The notes beneath the pieces were generated by a model. It was not told where the DNA came from and made no database searches. It saw only the letters and a list, made by a program, of their open reading frames with translations. From Anseranas semipalmata (Eukaryota > Chordata > Aves > Anseriformes > Anseranatidae), in NCBI GenBank assembly GCA_013399115.1, contig VXAA01004026.1:434001-498000 (forward strand): a stretch of DNA of 64,000 nucleotides. Reading direction: 5' to 3'. A program made the position numbers and the translations under genes. Shown piece after piece: positions 40,001 to 55,000 of the stretch (position 1 is its first letter; each line of letters opens with the position of its first letter).

Positions 40001-43000
40001 AAATGGTGTATCTTAATACTGTGCTTAGCCGATGATATGTCTCAGTGAGGCATTGGCAATAGATACTAGACAACTAGTCATAATAATACACATGTAAAAT
40101 ATACATTTACAAATGATGTACAGTTTAATATTAGTCTGATAGAAAGTAAATAAAAATTCAGATTAATGAAAGCACCAATCAATTACATGGCATTCTGCGG
40201 GTCATAAACAATTTTAGATTAACAGCTTGGAAAAAATAACTTATCTGTAATAACATAGAAAAGATTGAAAATTGAATAGAATATTTTGCAGATATGTTTG
40301 GATTAGTATATTTCATTTTAGAAAGTTTTAACAATGTTCAAACTTTCAAAGTTTCTTAAGAAAATTAAGTTATCACAGGATGAGATAGAAGGTCCCCTTG
40401 TGAATTAATTAGAAGGTAGAAAATCAAAAATAAAGGAATACATAGCTTTTATAATGGGGTGTGGTTCCTATTGGAGTCTCCTAGGGATCTGTGCTGAAGT
40501 TGTTTTTTCAAACATATTCAGAAATTATCTGGAAAAGGTGGTGAGCAAGAAGACAACAAAGTCTGCAAAATGATTCCACAGAGCAAAAAATGAAACTGAC
40601 TGTGAAGAGCTGCAGGATTTCAGGATACTTAACGTCTGCGTGATAAAAGGGCAGCTGAATTCAACGACAATAAACATTAAGTCATTCAAATGAGCTCCAA
40701 ATTAGGGCTTTACATTAGCTGCTATTACTTAGTAAAGAGATCTTGGAATCATTGCAGATGGCTATTAGCTTACATTTTGCACATCCACTCAAAATTCACC
40801 AGGATTCAAAAGGCAATTAGAAAAATAGGAACAATTAGGAAAGGAACAAAGAGCAAAACAGAAGACCATTCTGCCACTAGATAATCCTTAGTGCATCCAG
40901 ATCTTTAGTATTGCATCTCATGAAAAGAATATAAAATAACAGATACAGATGGGATTGACAAGTATAAGAAAGGTATGAAACAACTTCTGTAAAAGGGGAG
41001 GTTAAATAGTCACGGATTCTTGAGTTTCAAAGAGATGTAATTGAAGTGGGATACGGCAGAGACATGTAAAAGCATTGACGATGAGAGTATGACAAGATAA
41101 CAATTGTTCACTGTTCCTCATGACTGTAAAACTAGGGCATCAGGTGAAATTATCAGGGAGGGGTTTGAAAACAAACCAAAAGAAGCATTTGGGTTCATTT
41201 TCATAACCATGGAACCCACTGCTACAGTGAGGCTGAAGATATATGATGACCCAAGACGCATTTACATAAAGTCATGGGGAAAAAGGCTCATCAAAGATTA
41301 TTAAAGACAAAAATGTGGACAAGACTTCTGCTTTATGAACCTCCTCAAATGCAAAGTGCTGAAGCTGGCAATACTGCTGGATGTTTTTTTTTTCTGTTCT
41401 TATACTCTACTCTTAAACATTTAGTACTGCCCACCACCTAACAGGCCTAGAAGACCATTCTCAAATTTGAATGTAAGTTCTAATATTTGTACATACATGC
41501 ATTCATGACAGAAGTAAAAATATATACATATACACTGTACTACAAAATTACTTTTGATGAGTAACAAGATTAAAGAAACATGACACTTCGTGAGTACAAA
41601 GAGAATTTTTGCCACAGCAAGATGCATTCCTTCCCATTTCACAGAGCATGGGGTCTATTAAGCCTGCACCATGCTTTTGAAGAGGAAGTCTGCTTTTCAC
41701 AGGAAGCTCAGCCAACTCCTTGCATCTGCATAGAAGGGAGTGGGTGAGTGAAACATCCCATAATACTTCTCCCTACCTGACTGTAAATGCAATAGAATTG
41801 TATGTGGGACTGGGAAAGGGCTGTATATGAAGGCTCTTGTGATTTTTTTCCATGACATAAGAATTTTTCAGTGTCATCTAAGTCCATTACCTTTCCATAA
41901 CTGTACTTGTCTGCTTCCACCATCTTCATCCATGGTTCTAGCAGAAGAATGAGGATATGTTCTTCTGCTGGGTCAAAAAGATCCTCAAAAGCTGGGTCAA
42001 TTTTCTGATAAATCATGTTTTTCTTGCTCTGATGAAGACCAATGTCCATACTGGCAGATGGGGCAATGTAAGTTGCATAAAGGAACTACAATAAAACAGA
42101 AGAAATCCTTACCAAAGCAAGGATTATAATATGCTTTTTTATGAAACACATACAATTTGCCATTCAACATGTAAAAGCAGAGAAAAGTTGAACTTGGAGA
42201 ATGTTTCCGTTTCACTAGCAGCACATTCTTGAAGCTTAGAGCCCATTTTTTCTTTCCTTTTTTTTTTTTTTCAAAGGCTTCTTTTTCTCAAACAGACATC
42301 TAAATCTAATTCTTCTTTCATTTTAAATGTTTAATAAATTGCTATGAAAGACAATACTGAAAAGTCAGAGAAAAGCACTTTCTTCCAGGAATATGTTGAA
42401 AGGATATATTCCACAATATCTTTCTAATACATAACAACTCTGACTGCAGCTGGAGATCAAGTGAAAAGAGATACTGCCCTAATAAAATTCATATAAATGT
42501 TTTCTCTTCTTTGCATTGTCAAAGTCCAACTAATTTTTAAACATATGGTCGGGGGATCAGATTAGTAGCAAAAATCAGAACTTCTCTGTAGGATGGCACT
42601 AAGGAGTCCATCTTCGGTATTTATTATCACACAATTTTGACAATGAAGAATGCAAGTTTCTGATAAATCTCATTTTTCCTTTTGCTGCTAAAATCCAGCT
42701 GTAACTAGTAGGTGAGCAAAGCAGTAAAAAGAAGAAAATAGTACATCTACTCTGTTTTCAAGCAATAATAGAACGCTGTTGTGATTAAATTTCTAGCACA
42801 GTGAGAGAATGTTTGAGTATATCAAATAATGACATTTCTGTTTCCTTTACATCAAATCCTGATTTATTAGACTCTTTCAAACAGCAGTAGTACCAGACTA
42901 CATCTCCATTGTTTTGGACCTCAACAATTTGAAACATACCCTCTAGACTCTCATGGTATCAGGCCATTGAGGAATACAGAGCTACAATAGCTGACATCCT

Positions 43001-46000
43001 CCAATTAGAACTTGTTTTGATTAGTATATTTACTGCTTCTGCAGGATTCCACCACCTTTCTATGTAGAAGTAATCACTGAAAACAAAGATGGTTTGTAGC
43101 TATTACGGACCACCTTATCAGTGCAATAAAGGCCCACAGGTGTAAGGGTAAGGCCAAGGAACTAGGACATCCACAAGTAGAGTCCTAGATAAAGAACAAG
43201 ACCACATTCATCCTAACTTATATCCTTCTCAGCAAATCCCAAAATAAATTAAAATTTAACAGGGACAGCATTAATTAGATTCATAGTGATTTCAGACCTT
43301 GGAAGTTATTTCAAAGAACCCTAAAACTAATAAAGTTTCAGTTACGTCATGTTCTAGTTTGATCCAAACCATTTAACAGGCAAAATAGACAAACTAGAAA
43401 GGAACAGTCCAACGATAAAAAGATGTGGTATCTTTAGAAATAGATTTTTTAAAGAGAGGTTAACCATTTTATTCATCATTAGGGCTACATTGGTCCACCT
43501 GTCATGACTTATAAAACCACACAAGAAACCTGTAAATTGATGACAAGAAACCTGTAAATTGATGAAAGGGGCCAAAATAGGTCCTCAATATTTTCACACA
43601 CATTTAACCTCATTCCTTAAGTGGCTGGTCATTTTTAGTAAAGTTTCAGGAATAAAATCAAAAAATAAAAAAAGCACAACTTACTGGGTGGAACTTTTCT
43701 TTCCCTCATGATTTTGTATGAAATGTGTTAACTTAAATATATTCACCATTATTCTTTAGAGCTCACAAAAAATATCAGCCTACAGGGTCAGAAATTGCCC
43801 AGATTAAAGAGGCTTTGGCCAAAACCTATTGACAATCTGCTCACATAAACACTGTTGTAATGTTTTGCTGTATTAGAGACTGTCTTTGCAGGCTGCTCTA
43901 CCTGCAGAACTGCCCTCTAACCCTGTTTAATTTCATACGCAAAACTAGAGCATAATAAAGACAGACATTTTTTTTCCATAAACAATTGTTAGGGCTGGTA
44001 ATACATGTAAAGCAGAAATTTAGGGGTGGTTAAACCAGCTATAGGTGTACTTTTCCAACCTTGAAGACCCAGATCCTCAGTGCTGTAATCAGGATGGCCT
44101 CTTCACCTTTGAAGGATACAGATTTACACCGTCTGACAATTTGGTGTGATGCCATCTTTTTGCTTTAATTCTTGTAAGAATCCATCACTATGGGATTTGA
44201 CCCACCAACTAAAAACATAGCATCACAAAGTGACGAATTGACTGTATGCACTTGCAGATGAGGAGGAGAAATGAGAAGGAGCTTTCATCCCTATGTCCCT
44301 TGCTGAGGGTTCCGGTGCACCTGTAGGTCTGCACTGATTTCAATGCAAGGACTGCAGGAAGACCAACTGCTAAGAGTTCTAGACATGTCAGAAAAGAGGA
44401 AAAATTTCTGTGTTCACAGCCTTCAACACTGGGTGATGAAGTTAGCAAGACATAAAGGAGAACAAGCATTGTATCCTTTTAAATGGAATATTCATTGCCT
44501 TTTTTGATTCCTATGTCATGGAAATTTTGTGGTTTTCTCTGTTACAGCGGAACAGTGAAACAGTGGTATTGGCCAATGTCCTAAAGCATCAACAGAAAAC
44601 AATCACATTATATGAACTTGAAGTTTATAAAATTTGTACAAAAATCTTAGACATGTGACATCAAGCGCACATCATGTTTCATTTACCCAATTTGTTTCTT
44701 TTGTAAAACACAAAGAACCTTCCCACCTGCCAGTTATACATTTTCCTATAAATGTATTAGAATAAGTGATGGATCCACCCCAAAACCCTGATCTGGAAAT
44801 TTGATCAGAGTTTGCATCTTGACATTACTTATGATGGCACAAATCTGAAGATAGAAAATGCTTAGGAAATTCAGATTAAGATTTTGGCCTCATTTATTAA
44901 TTTCCAAATCGGGGATTGCTCAGGCCTTGGGTTTTGTTGTGAATTCACCCCAGATGAGAAGGCTTTGGTAAGCAATCTCAGAATGACCAGAGTGAAGCAA
45001 GAAACACAAAAAATATTTAAGTCCAAGTGCTTCATATTGCTGCCCAAAGGCGTGGATGTTGCACTAATCTAAATGAGGGGCTTGTGAGCTGCTTGACAGA
45101 ATCACATGATGGGAAGAATACAATGCACTGGCTGGTCTTAAATGGAAAGGCCAAACTGCCTTAACCCCATCATCACTTTCCAATAACATAAATCTTGTGT
45201 CTGACCCTAAAACTTCACAGTAATGAAAACTTCCTTTATCTAAATTGATTCTAGTGTTAAAATATTGTACTTCCCATATCTATATTCAAGTTTCTAACCC
45301 TAAGTAACTATTTTTTGTCAAAAACTTCTATTTCTATATTGTTTTTTTTTCCCCAATTTAGTTTACACTCCTGTGTGCATGGTTATAGTGAATAACCACA
45401 TACATTCCTGGATGATTACCAGTACCCATCATTTTTCTTATGCATCAGATTTCATCCTCACTCTAGTTTTATTTTTCCCCCTGAATGAATGAATATACAC
45501 CTTGGAATGCGTTTCCTTACTCCATCATAAAGCTAGATAAAAATACCTAACAAATGAAACAATGAGTAGCAGACACACAGCAATCCAGGTTTGCTCTTGT
45601 TCCTAACAGGAAGCAGGCAGAACACATACAGAATACTCTGGATGTCTCTTTCTGTAATAAATAGTAAAATACATATGATGATGTGTTGTTAGAATCTGAT
45701 CCACATTCTCTCAGGAGTCTTTGGAATGACTATCTTATTGTGCCAAAGGTGAGTGCAGAATTTGGGAAAGCATCTTTTCCATAAGCAGACCCTGTAGATT
45801 GGATGCAGCTTGACTCTTAACAGTGTTCCAATGAAAACAAGAATAATTTTTGTGCAGCCTTAAAAGGCAAGCTTGAGAATGATACCAAATGTTGCAGCAC
45901 ATGTGTTGATTTGTTATGTTACATTTCAGCTGTTAGTTATGCTAATGGAACAGTTTCGCATATTTCGTTTTGATGTATTTACTTTAATGGCTATGTGTAT

Positions 46001-49000
46001 GTAGCCCTCTGCAATTGCTTAGTAACGCCGATTGTACGATGTTCTGCTGTCACCACCAGGCCAGCACTGGAAATAAGATAAGAAAAATAAAAAAAGACCT
46101 CAGCCTTAATTTTCAGCCATGCAACCATTGCAAAAAGAGTGGAAGCTGGTGTGAAATTAAACTGAATTAAGAACTGAATTAAAAACCATCATAGACCATA
46201 ACCTAAGACTGGCCTACAAAAAAAAAAAATACAGGAAAATCAAGACACAGTCTAGGTACAGTAGGTAAAAAAAAAAAAAAAATTAAAAAAGAAGAAGAAG
46301 AAGAAATTTCTCATGTTTTTGACTTTACACAGACTGCTTCTGCTATACTCGTAACTCTCTGATTAAACAAGCTAACTGTCCCCAAAAATGGCAAAGTAAA
46401 TTTGGGTCAGTATATCTTTTCCTAATGGAAAATGGGATTCATCCAATCTGCTATTAAATCTCCCACATACTGACTTTTCCCAGAGTAACAGTCCCTATCA
46501 AGTTTCCCAAAAGATTATCTAGTTAAGCATGTCGCAAGTTCAGAGACTCAGCTACAAAGATACAAGGACAGGGACAAGATGTCCATGCTGTCCAATGTGC
46601 TTGTCCAGCTTCTTTGGTAGGTGACAGTTCTGGAGAAGGACTCCAGTAGAGGCAGGTGGCTTACATGCCTGTTGTGAATGAGGTCCCTAGCCATAGGCCT
46701 GGGCAGATAAGGGAGGAGGTCAGCCTTATGGATACCATCAGTTGCCCTTAGCCCCTGGCCATAAGTAGAGCTAGAGGGGAAAATAAACTAAACAAAGTAG
46801 CACTTTCAGGTTGGCTAGTATGTGACAGAGAAGAGGGAGTCCAAGCCTCAGCCTCTGCTTAGAGTTTCCATAGAACTAACACTGATTCAGGTGAAAATTC
46901 TGGACAAATATGCAAAATTCTGTCATTTGCCCCAGTAAAACTTTGAAGCAAGAAAAGAAGACAAATTCAAGATGCTCAATAATGTAAGCCATACAATGAG
47001 ATTTTTCTCCACTGCTCCCTACAGATATTTGTTCCAATGACCTATGAAGTAGCTTTGCTCTATTACAGCATACAGTCAAATATGCAGATAGAATATACTC
47101 CTACACAAGGTTTACAAAGGGAAAACAGACCAAAGTTTCACAAAACGATGTTAAAAGTTGCTTGGAATCCTTCTAACAATATCAAACTGCTGTAGCCTCC
47201 TTCCTTGGCAGTATCAGACTATTCTGCAGTCAGTGAGAGATATCAGCACCCGTGGCCTGTGGTGAACCAGCTTATTTTTGTTTTATTCCCTGACTTAAAG
47301 TGCATATTCAATTAAGAATACGTGTTTATAGGAAATAGCCATTCTGCTTGACAGTAAATAAGAGTCTAAAGATCAAACTGGGGGTGGAGGAGATGATTAT
47401 GTAAAGAGCATAACAATGCCCTGACAACCAGAAAAGGAAAAACAGGACTGACAACTGAAAGATCTATTTTCATGACTTAAGGTCATTATCTGAGGTCTGG
47501 ACTATGAGACCTGCAATTCTAACCCACACAGGAGATGGAAAGAAAGGTAAAGAACAATTAGATGATTTATAAAAAATGTTATCACAGATGTTAACACTAA
47601 ACAGGCGGTTTCCAAATATGACGTAGAGTAGCAAAGGGGAGATTAGGTAAACTGAGTATAATAGATAAAACTGAGAACAGACAACAGAGCCTAGAAATGA
47701 AACTATGCATGTTTAACCTTTAAATCATGAAATTCTGTGGAAGCAAGCCAAAGAGCTTCTTTTATTGTCCACAACGCAGTTATACTTTGGTGTGAGTTGT
47801 CAAGATTTGGAAACTTTTGTGTCTTCTTTTCTGTCTTTACACAGAACAAAAGTATTTGTGAAGGGAATGAACAAATGTATTTGTGAAGGAAAAATACATT
47901 ATTTACAACTTACTTGAGCTTGCTTGCATATTTTAAAGGGATGAAGAGTTTCTTGGTAGAAAAGCTGATGATAAGCCTGTAGGTCAGACCAAAAGTACAC
48001 ACTGTTCTTCCACAACTAGAGATGAAAAAAACTGTAAGTTATTACTACCCAAATATCAGGCCTTTATAAAAGATTGAGTTTCCAATGCAAGTAATTATTT
48101 AGCTCCTTGGGGTCATCATAAATCAAGCTCAATTTAAGATGGATTTAATCTTCTGTTGCATACTGGCAGAAGGACAACATATTTAATGGCATCGTCACTG
48201 CGATACTATATCTTTTATTGTATCCTTTATGCATAATTGGCCATTAAAATTGTTAACATTGTAGTTAACATTTGAAGAGTAACCACATTTCAGTGGCATA
48301 AAGCCAGCACTTAAGAAGAAATGCTGATAATGGACATGCAGAATTTGTGCCATGGTGAAATAGCATTTTGCAGCAATAACCAAAACAATTAAATATTGTG
48401 TACTTGACATATGTTACTGTGACTATCATTGCATTTTTATTACGTGAATTTCTGAGGCACAGAATCTTGGCCCCAGTTCATAAATTCAAACAAATGTCGA
48501 ATTATCTTTCAGAAAAAAGGAGTCTAGATCTTTCCCGAAGTCCTCTGGTTTAATTATGTGCTTATGGGGTTTGGATTGCAAAAATACCCTGAAACCCCCA
48601 TCACTGGACAATAATGAATGTTTTCCAAAAAGATAGGGGCAGGAAACTTTGTTCCACAAACTGTAGCCCACCAAACCTGGCATATGAATGAAATCGGTTC
48701 CACAGTTGTAGACAAGACCTTAAGGAAATAATTTTCAAAGGAGTCTGGCACCTGCAAATGCTAGAGGACATGTGGGTGGGTGCCTATCTCCCATGAAAAA
48801 TAAGTTACTTTTATTTAGATTCTATCTACACACATTTAACATTTTTAGGTTAAGGTATTCAGCTTTGGAAACATTGGCTCTTGCTTTCTGGTAGCCAAAG
48901 GCATTTCTAGCTACTGCTGCTGGATTTGGGGTTGTGCCAGCAGTGAAACAGATGTCCATCTTGATAGTATTCAAGTCTCCCCTAAAGAATCAGTGTTCAA

Positions 49001-52000
49001 AAGCCCTTAAACACTGACTCAGATCGATAAATTGTTCCAACCAATCCTCAATTTACACCCAGCAATGAATGATGACTTTACTGACTGCAGGGAAGAAACA
49101 GTTGTTTCTCAGAAATCCAAGAAGCTTCATGGAAGTAGGAGAACATTTTTAAAACACTGGAGATTTTGGGACATCACTAACCCAACAAGCAAAAAGGAGG
49201 CAGATTATCGTGAGTAATAGCATAGTGGATTTTCCATCTTTATAAAAAATGTTTTTGTGGGTTAAGATCTCATTTTTTCTGCCAAGTTAAAGGCTAGTTT
49301 TTAAAAATTATTAGTCATTTTTTTATCCCTGATCGTACATTCAGATTTCCAATAGGTTTGAGACAGTTAGGATCTGACAGCTTGGTTAAGACCTGTCATT
49401 AGTTTGAATATACATATGAACAGTTTATTGTTGTTGAGAGATTGTAGTCTCACAAGTAATAATTTATCCAGTCATCAATCTTTCTTTCTCCAATTTTTTT
49501 TTTTTCTTCAGTCTGGCTGCCCTCTATAACTTGGCATTCAGTCAATTATGGACTAAATTATCACAGGGTAGGAAAATGTTCATACCTTATTCCCTGACTT
49601 CTCACAGAAGTGTGTGAAGTAGTAGCCTGCTCTGTTCTCTAAATAAAGAGACTGCAGCATGCTTTCCATTATTGATCTCCCTAAGACAACACTGCCAGCA
49701 GCACTTTTCCCCTGGACGAAAAAATATATAGTTATACAACAAGGAGTAACAGGCTTTCATTATTTTCAAATGTTAGTACATTGCAATGGAGGACCATGCG
49801 GTGTGTTCAATTAATACCTTTATCCCGGGAAACCAGAATCCATTTTCTATTACGTATGCAATTGATCATAGCTCTCCATACCATTTTCCCACTAAAAATT
49901 CATGTTCCATGGAATAAATCTGATGACTTAAGGTATGCAGAGTAGCAAAATGACCATAGTATCCCTTAGGTGGTTCCTTGAAACAGGAAAAGAAACTTGG
50001 CCTCAATTCTGTCATTAACTCTTTAGCACTGAATCCAGGGAATTCCAGTGATACTAAACCATATCACTTAGCTGTCAAAAGCTGTCTCAGCTCAGGCTAC
50101 TGTGTTTTGTACTAACAGAAGTTACCAAGTGATATTTTTGGTCAGATCTCATAGTGGTTAACTACCACGGCATAAAAGATACGTCTCTTGGAGTTATGTC
50201 ACTGACATCGAAAACAAAATCATGAACATTTTGATGAATTCATGCCCTTTACTGCAGCCAACTCCCAGAACATTTGAGGAGGAATACATCCATTTTGCCA
50301 ATGCTCACAGAGAAGCCATAGGAGGTTACAAACTAGGACTTTAGCTTCTGGTGATCATGAAAAAGAAACTTTGGCTGGCCTGCCACCTCTGATAGAAAAG
50401 GTGGATGTAGACGAGTCTGGTGGCTGACAACCAGCTTCTTTCCAAGCAGTAACAGGGATGGAGAAGGGCGGGAGGAAGCAAGGTTTCTAAAGCAGAGTAG
50501 GAAGATCCCACTCCCCAGTATGAAGTTAAATTGTGGATCCCTGCATTCCCCTTTGTGTCGTATTTGTGATAGCAAATTGTGGGGTCCTGACTATAGGTTC
50601 CAGTCTAGCCCTGTAAGTGTAAATGGATAGTATTTACCTTCCCTCAGCCAGAGAGAAACCCTGTGTGATGAAGGTGTATAAATAATAATATTTCGTGGTG
50701 TAAACATTTCCTGAATATGTTTCTAAATGTACATTCCCCTAATTGCAAAGACAAGACTTTTCTTCTGTCAAAATTAAGAGAGAAATAAAAAGATTGCAGT
50801 GAAGTAATAAACAAAGTCTGATTTTGATGTGAAAAACAAATAATCATGTGTTCAACTGATCAACAAACTCCTTACATTTGTAAACGGGCCCATATTTCTT
50901 AACATACTTTTTTAGTTGTGAGGCTATGGGTACCAGTACCTCTCTGAAACAGCAAGCTGTTTTGCAAACATTCCACAAACATTAAAGTTTTGGATATGTT
51001 TTAAATTGCCAAATCTGGACAGCTCAAATTGCTCGATTTGTCAGCATTTTAATAGTTATTAAGAAAAGGCTCTTCTGTGCAGCCTGTCCCTCCTGAGGCT
51101 TGCTGGATTGAGGGCTTGCTTAGCAGGCAATAATTCAACAAACAAAAGAATAAAGAATGCAAGCAATAAAGACGAATTTTACAACTCAAATATTTTCCTC
51201 TTATGAATTTTACTATTTTAATGACTTCCTAGGGCAGATTCAGTTCTCAATTACACTGTTAGTCTGGTACACTTTCCTAGGTAATGATTCCACTACATAT
51301 CCAGTGAGTTTTCCATAATAGCCTACTGAACATATGGTCACCATGGAGAAGATCAACACTTTCTAGTGAAAATAAACCTCTCTACGTGCCATGATTTCCT
51401 ATCAAATAGGTGACAGATACCACACACAAAATGCTGACATTCTAATTATACCTCTGCATAAGGCATTGACGTTCACATAATCAAACCAATTTCCCCCATC
51501 ACTTCCCGCTTCCCTTTTAATACTATAGAATAAAATATTTTAACCCATGATTCAAGACAACTAAAATTTTCAGGTACTACTTACTGGGAGCAACTCAGCA
51601 TAGGTGTACCTTCTACGAGCCTGGTATTTTGGTTCTGTAGTGTCATCCAAAGCTATGCAATGGATCATGTCCCTGCTCACTGACTTTGGCCTGAATCGAC
51701 AAACAAAAACAATTTTCAATACCTATTTAAGAAAAAACTAGGATTGTCTATGAAATAAACAACTTAAAAGGGACATCAGACTGGTAGAACAACATAGCAA
51801 GTAGTAGAGAAAAAGTAAATGGAGTTCAAACTTAAAATGAATGCAAAAAATGTAGAGGAATACTTTTTTCATGTGACCCTACGGAAATCAGTGACACAAC
51901 ATATCTTTGAAGGCAAGTGCTTAAGCTGTGTTAAAAGAATGTAAATATATGTAGAGAATATCAATGGTTACTTGAAAGGGTAAAAAACTTGTATTTGGAG

Positions 52001-55000
52001 AAATAAACCCCTTTGTGTGGCACAAATAAATGAATAACTAATCAGTCAGGAAGAAATTCTACATGCAAGCAATCTATACCATAACTATGCTTTACTAAGC
52101 AGAATATTGTATTAAAGAGAAGTATTCATGAAAACAGTAGGATCTAAAAGCCTTTCATAAATGTTTGAGGTATATTGGTGTGCAGAAAGATGTACAAGGA
52201 CTTTCGTGCTTACCTCTTTGTACTGCCAGAAAAGTCATCCCTTTGGGGGCTCTGACTTAATGACAAGGTAGGTGATAACCTTGATGAACTCTTCAAAGAG
52301 AAATTCGGTGTGGCTAGTTTCAATAAAGTTGTTGGTGTGCTGGTTCTACTTGTCTAAAAGACAGCAGAAAAATAGGGCAATTCAGGTTATTTTTCCACCT
52401 TTGCATTTTCTTAGCATGTTCTCACTAACTCAAAACCATTAAAAGATTTGCAGGACCATTGTTCCTTATCAATCACAATATGTAAAACTCAAAATTGCAA
52501 AAAACTTCTCTGAATATCTTCCAAGATTTTTCAGCATGCTTTAATAACCACTATAGCTTAGAAATTACATTTTTAACAGGTAGAAATATGTTACGTGCTC
52601 TTTGCATAGAGTTACAGAGGATGTCAGGTGAAAAGCATGTTTTGTGAATCTTTACTAAGAACACCTTGAGTAGCTCTCTGTAAACCAGGGCTGTAAGACA
52701 GATACAGTCACTCAGACTAAGAGAGAAAGAGTGAATTCTGCCACACTTTCACTAACTTATTTTGAACAAAATCATGCTATGACTTTTTGGAGATGCCAGT
52801 TGCACTCAGAGTGCTCTCAGGAATTCAGCCTGAGTTACTGCTCTTTCTAAGCTCTTGCAAGCACAGTACAGATGGCAGATTCAGAAGTCCAGACTTCTCA
52901 CAACAAAAACAGCAGCCAGAAGTGGTTCGTCAGCTGATTCTGTAAGAGTCATGGGTACCAGGTCATAGTTTTCTTCAAGTGCTGAACTCAGCAGGGGCAG
53001 GAAAACCTGCAGAGTTAGGATGCTGTCTCCATGACCTACAGCTAGTCCTGGGTCATTAGCACACCTTTAGAAGCCAGAACTGGTCTCTGGAAGAAGCAGC
53101 TGCTTCTGGCCCATTCCTGCTGTGCTCAATAGGAATCTCATCCTGACCCCAGCTGCTTCTGAACAGGAAATCTGTCCCACTGCTTTTCCTCCATTATCTC
53201 CATGAATTAGCTTTTTGAAAACACACATTATAATTGTAGTCTAAAACTATCCACTTCAAAGTAACAGAGTTGTGTGTGAACAGATCTGTGGCATAGACCA
53301 TCCAGTTCTTGATACTGGAAACTACACTCTAGATTCACATTCTCCAAGTACCTTCTGTCCTGAGGCTTAACACAGCATTGCTAAAAACCTGCAGCTTTCA
53401 TTGCAATCACCTCTCAAATTGAGGCTTTCAAGGAAGAACAGAGTCAAAATGGAACTGGCAGTCTGCAAGCTACATGCTATGAAAGGATGGGTCAGTGTTC
53501 TGTGGCTCATGGCCCTCTGTAGAAAACAAAACTCATGTGTAGCTAGCTGACTGAAGGACTGTGGTAACAGAAACTGGGCAAAAATCTGCCCTTTTTACAA
53601 ACATGAAGGTAGATTCAGGGTAACTGCAGTGAAGCTGTAGGAATTACTCTGGATTATGTAAAATAAAGCCAGTTGAAGGGCACAATCTGTGCTGCTACAC
53701 TTTTTTTATTGCAGTTCTGACAATGTCAAGCTAAATATATCCAAAAGACTTATGAAATAGACAGGATATAACTGAGAAGATAATTTGGCTCAATATACAG
53801 TGACCTGTTGCATAAAGTACAGTAAAACGATACTGCATTTTTCTATATAACCATCTACAAGAGACAAGCTTGCTAAATCTTGACTTCCTAACAAGCAAGT
53901 ATAATATTCAGCCAACCTGTCTGAATTCAGGTTGAATTCAAGGAGTTTTATGGTTATTTTTGATGGGACAAGGCTTTGGTCTCAACGTCATGATACTACC
54001 TACCTGACGAAGGGAAGGTGGTATGCTGGGCATGCAAGACTTAGGTGTCAATGGTAGCAGTGACACCATTTGTGGAAAAGGATCAATGTCCACCCTTGGT
54101 CTCTCCTGGCACGTGTGCCAGAACTTCAGTTTTGCACTGGCAGTTTCTATTGCTGTTGAATGAGTGACACAGAATCTGGGACCCCTAAAGAAAGAAAAAA
54201 AAAAGCTAATAAATAGAATTTTTCCAAAGCATGAAATACTGGGCTATTTGGCTTGCTTTTTTTTTTTTTTCCATGATGGTGTTTACTGTATCAAGATATG
54301 GTGCTACAAGCACCTAGAATTAAAAATCAGTTAAAGATATGTTTAGTCATTGCACTCTTCCAAATCTAAAAACAAGTTACACCTAAATAAACTTAGGTTG
54401 CAAATACTGCAGCAGGATACGTCACATTCATCCTACAGCAAAGAATAGGAAAGAATTTTAGGTCACAGGACATAGACCACAACTCTCATGAGGCTTCAAA
54501 GCAAAGTACACAACTGCAGGTATTTGTTTCTGCCTGCAATTTGTTGATATCCCTTAGGGAGGAGAGAAGACCTTCAAAAATTTAGCTAATGTTTTGGAAA
54601 CAGGCTAGAATTTGTATCCTTGCTTAAGCTGTCAATATGTAAAGGCATTTTGTATAACAGACATTGAACAGTAAAGTCTCAAGGTCAAATTCCACATAGA
54701 TGTATACACAGAGCATCCTCAGAAACTTGAGAAGGGCAGTATGGGGAATAGGTTAGGACAGAATTAACCTTCTATGCCTGGAGGGATTTCTGTACCCTAC
54801 CTAGACCTAAAGTTTATTAGAATGGTATCCAAGGTAGCTATACACAAGGTAGCTCAGACGCTCTGGCAGTAAAATAACAAAGGTTCAGTAAGGCAGATCT
54901 ACCTGTCTCTTCAGCAGATTGCAGTGTAGTTTAGTCTCAACTAAAAACTGAGAGGTAACATCTGCTAGTATTTATGTGACTTCACTTCCCATAATTGCAA

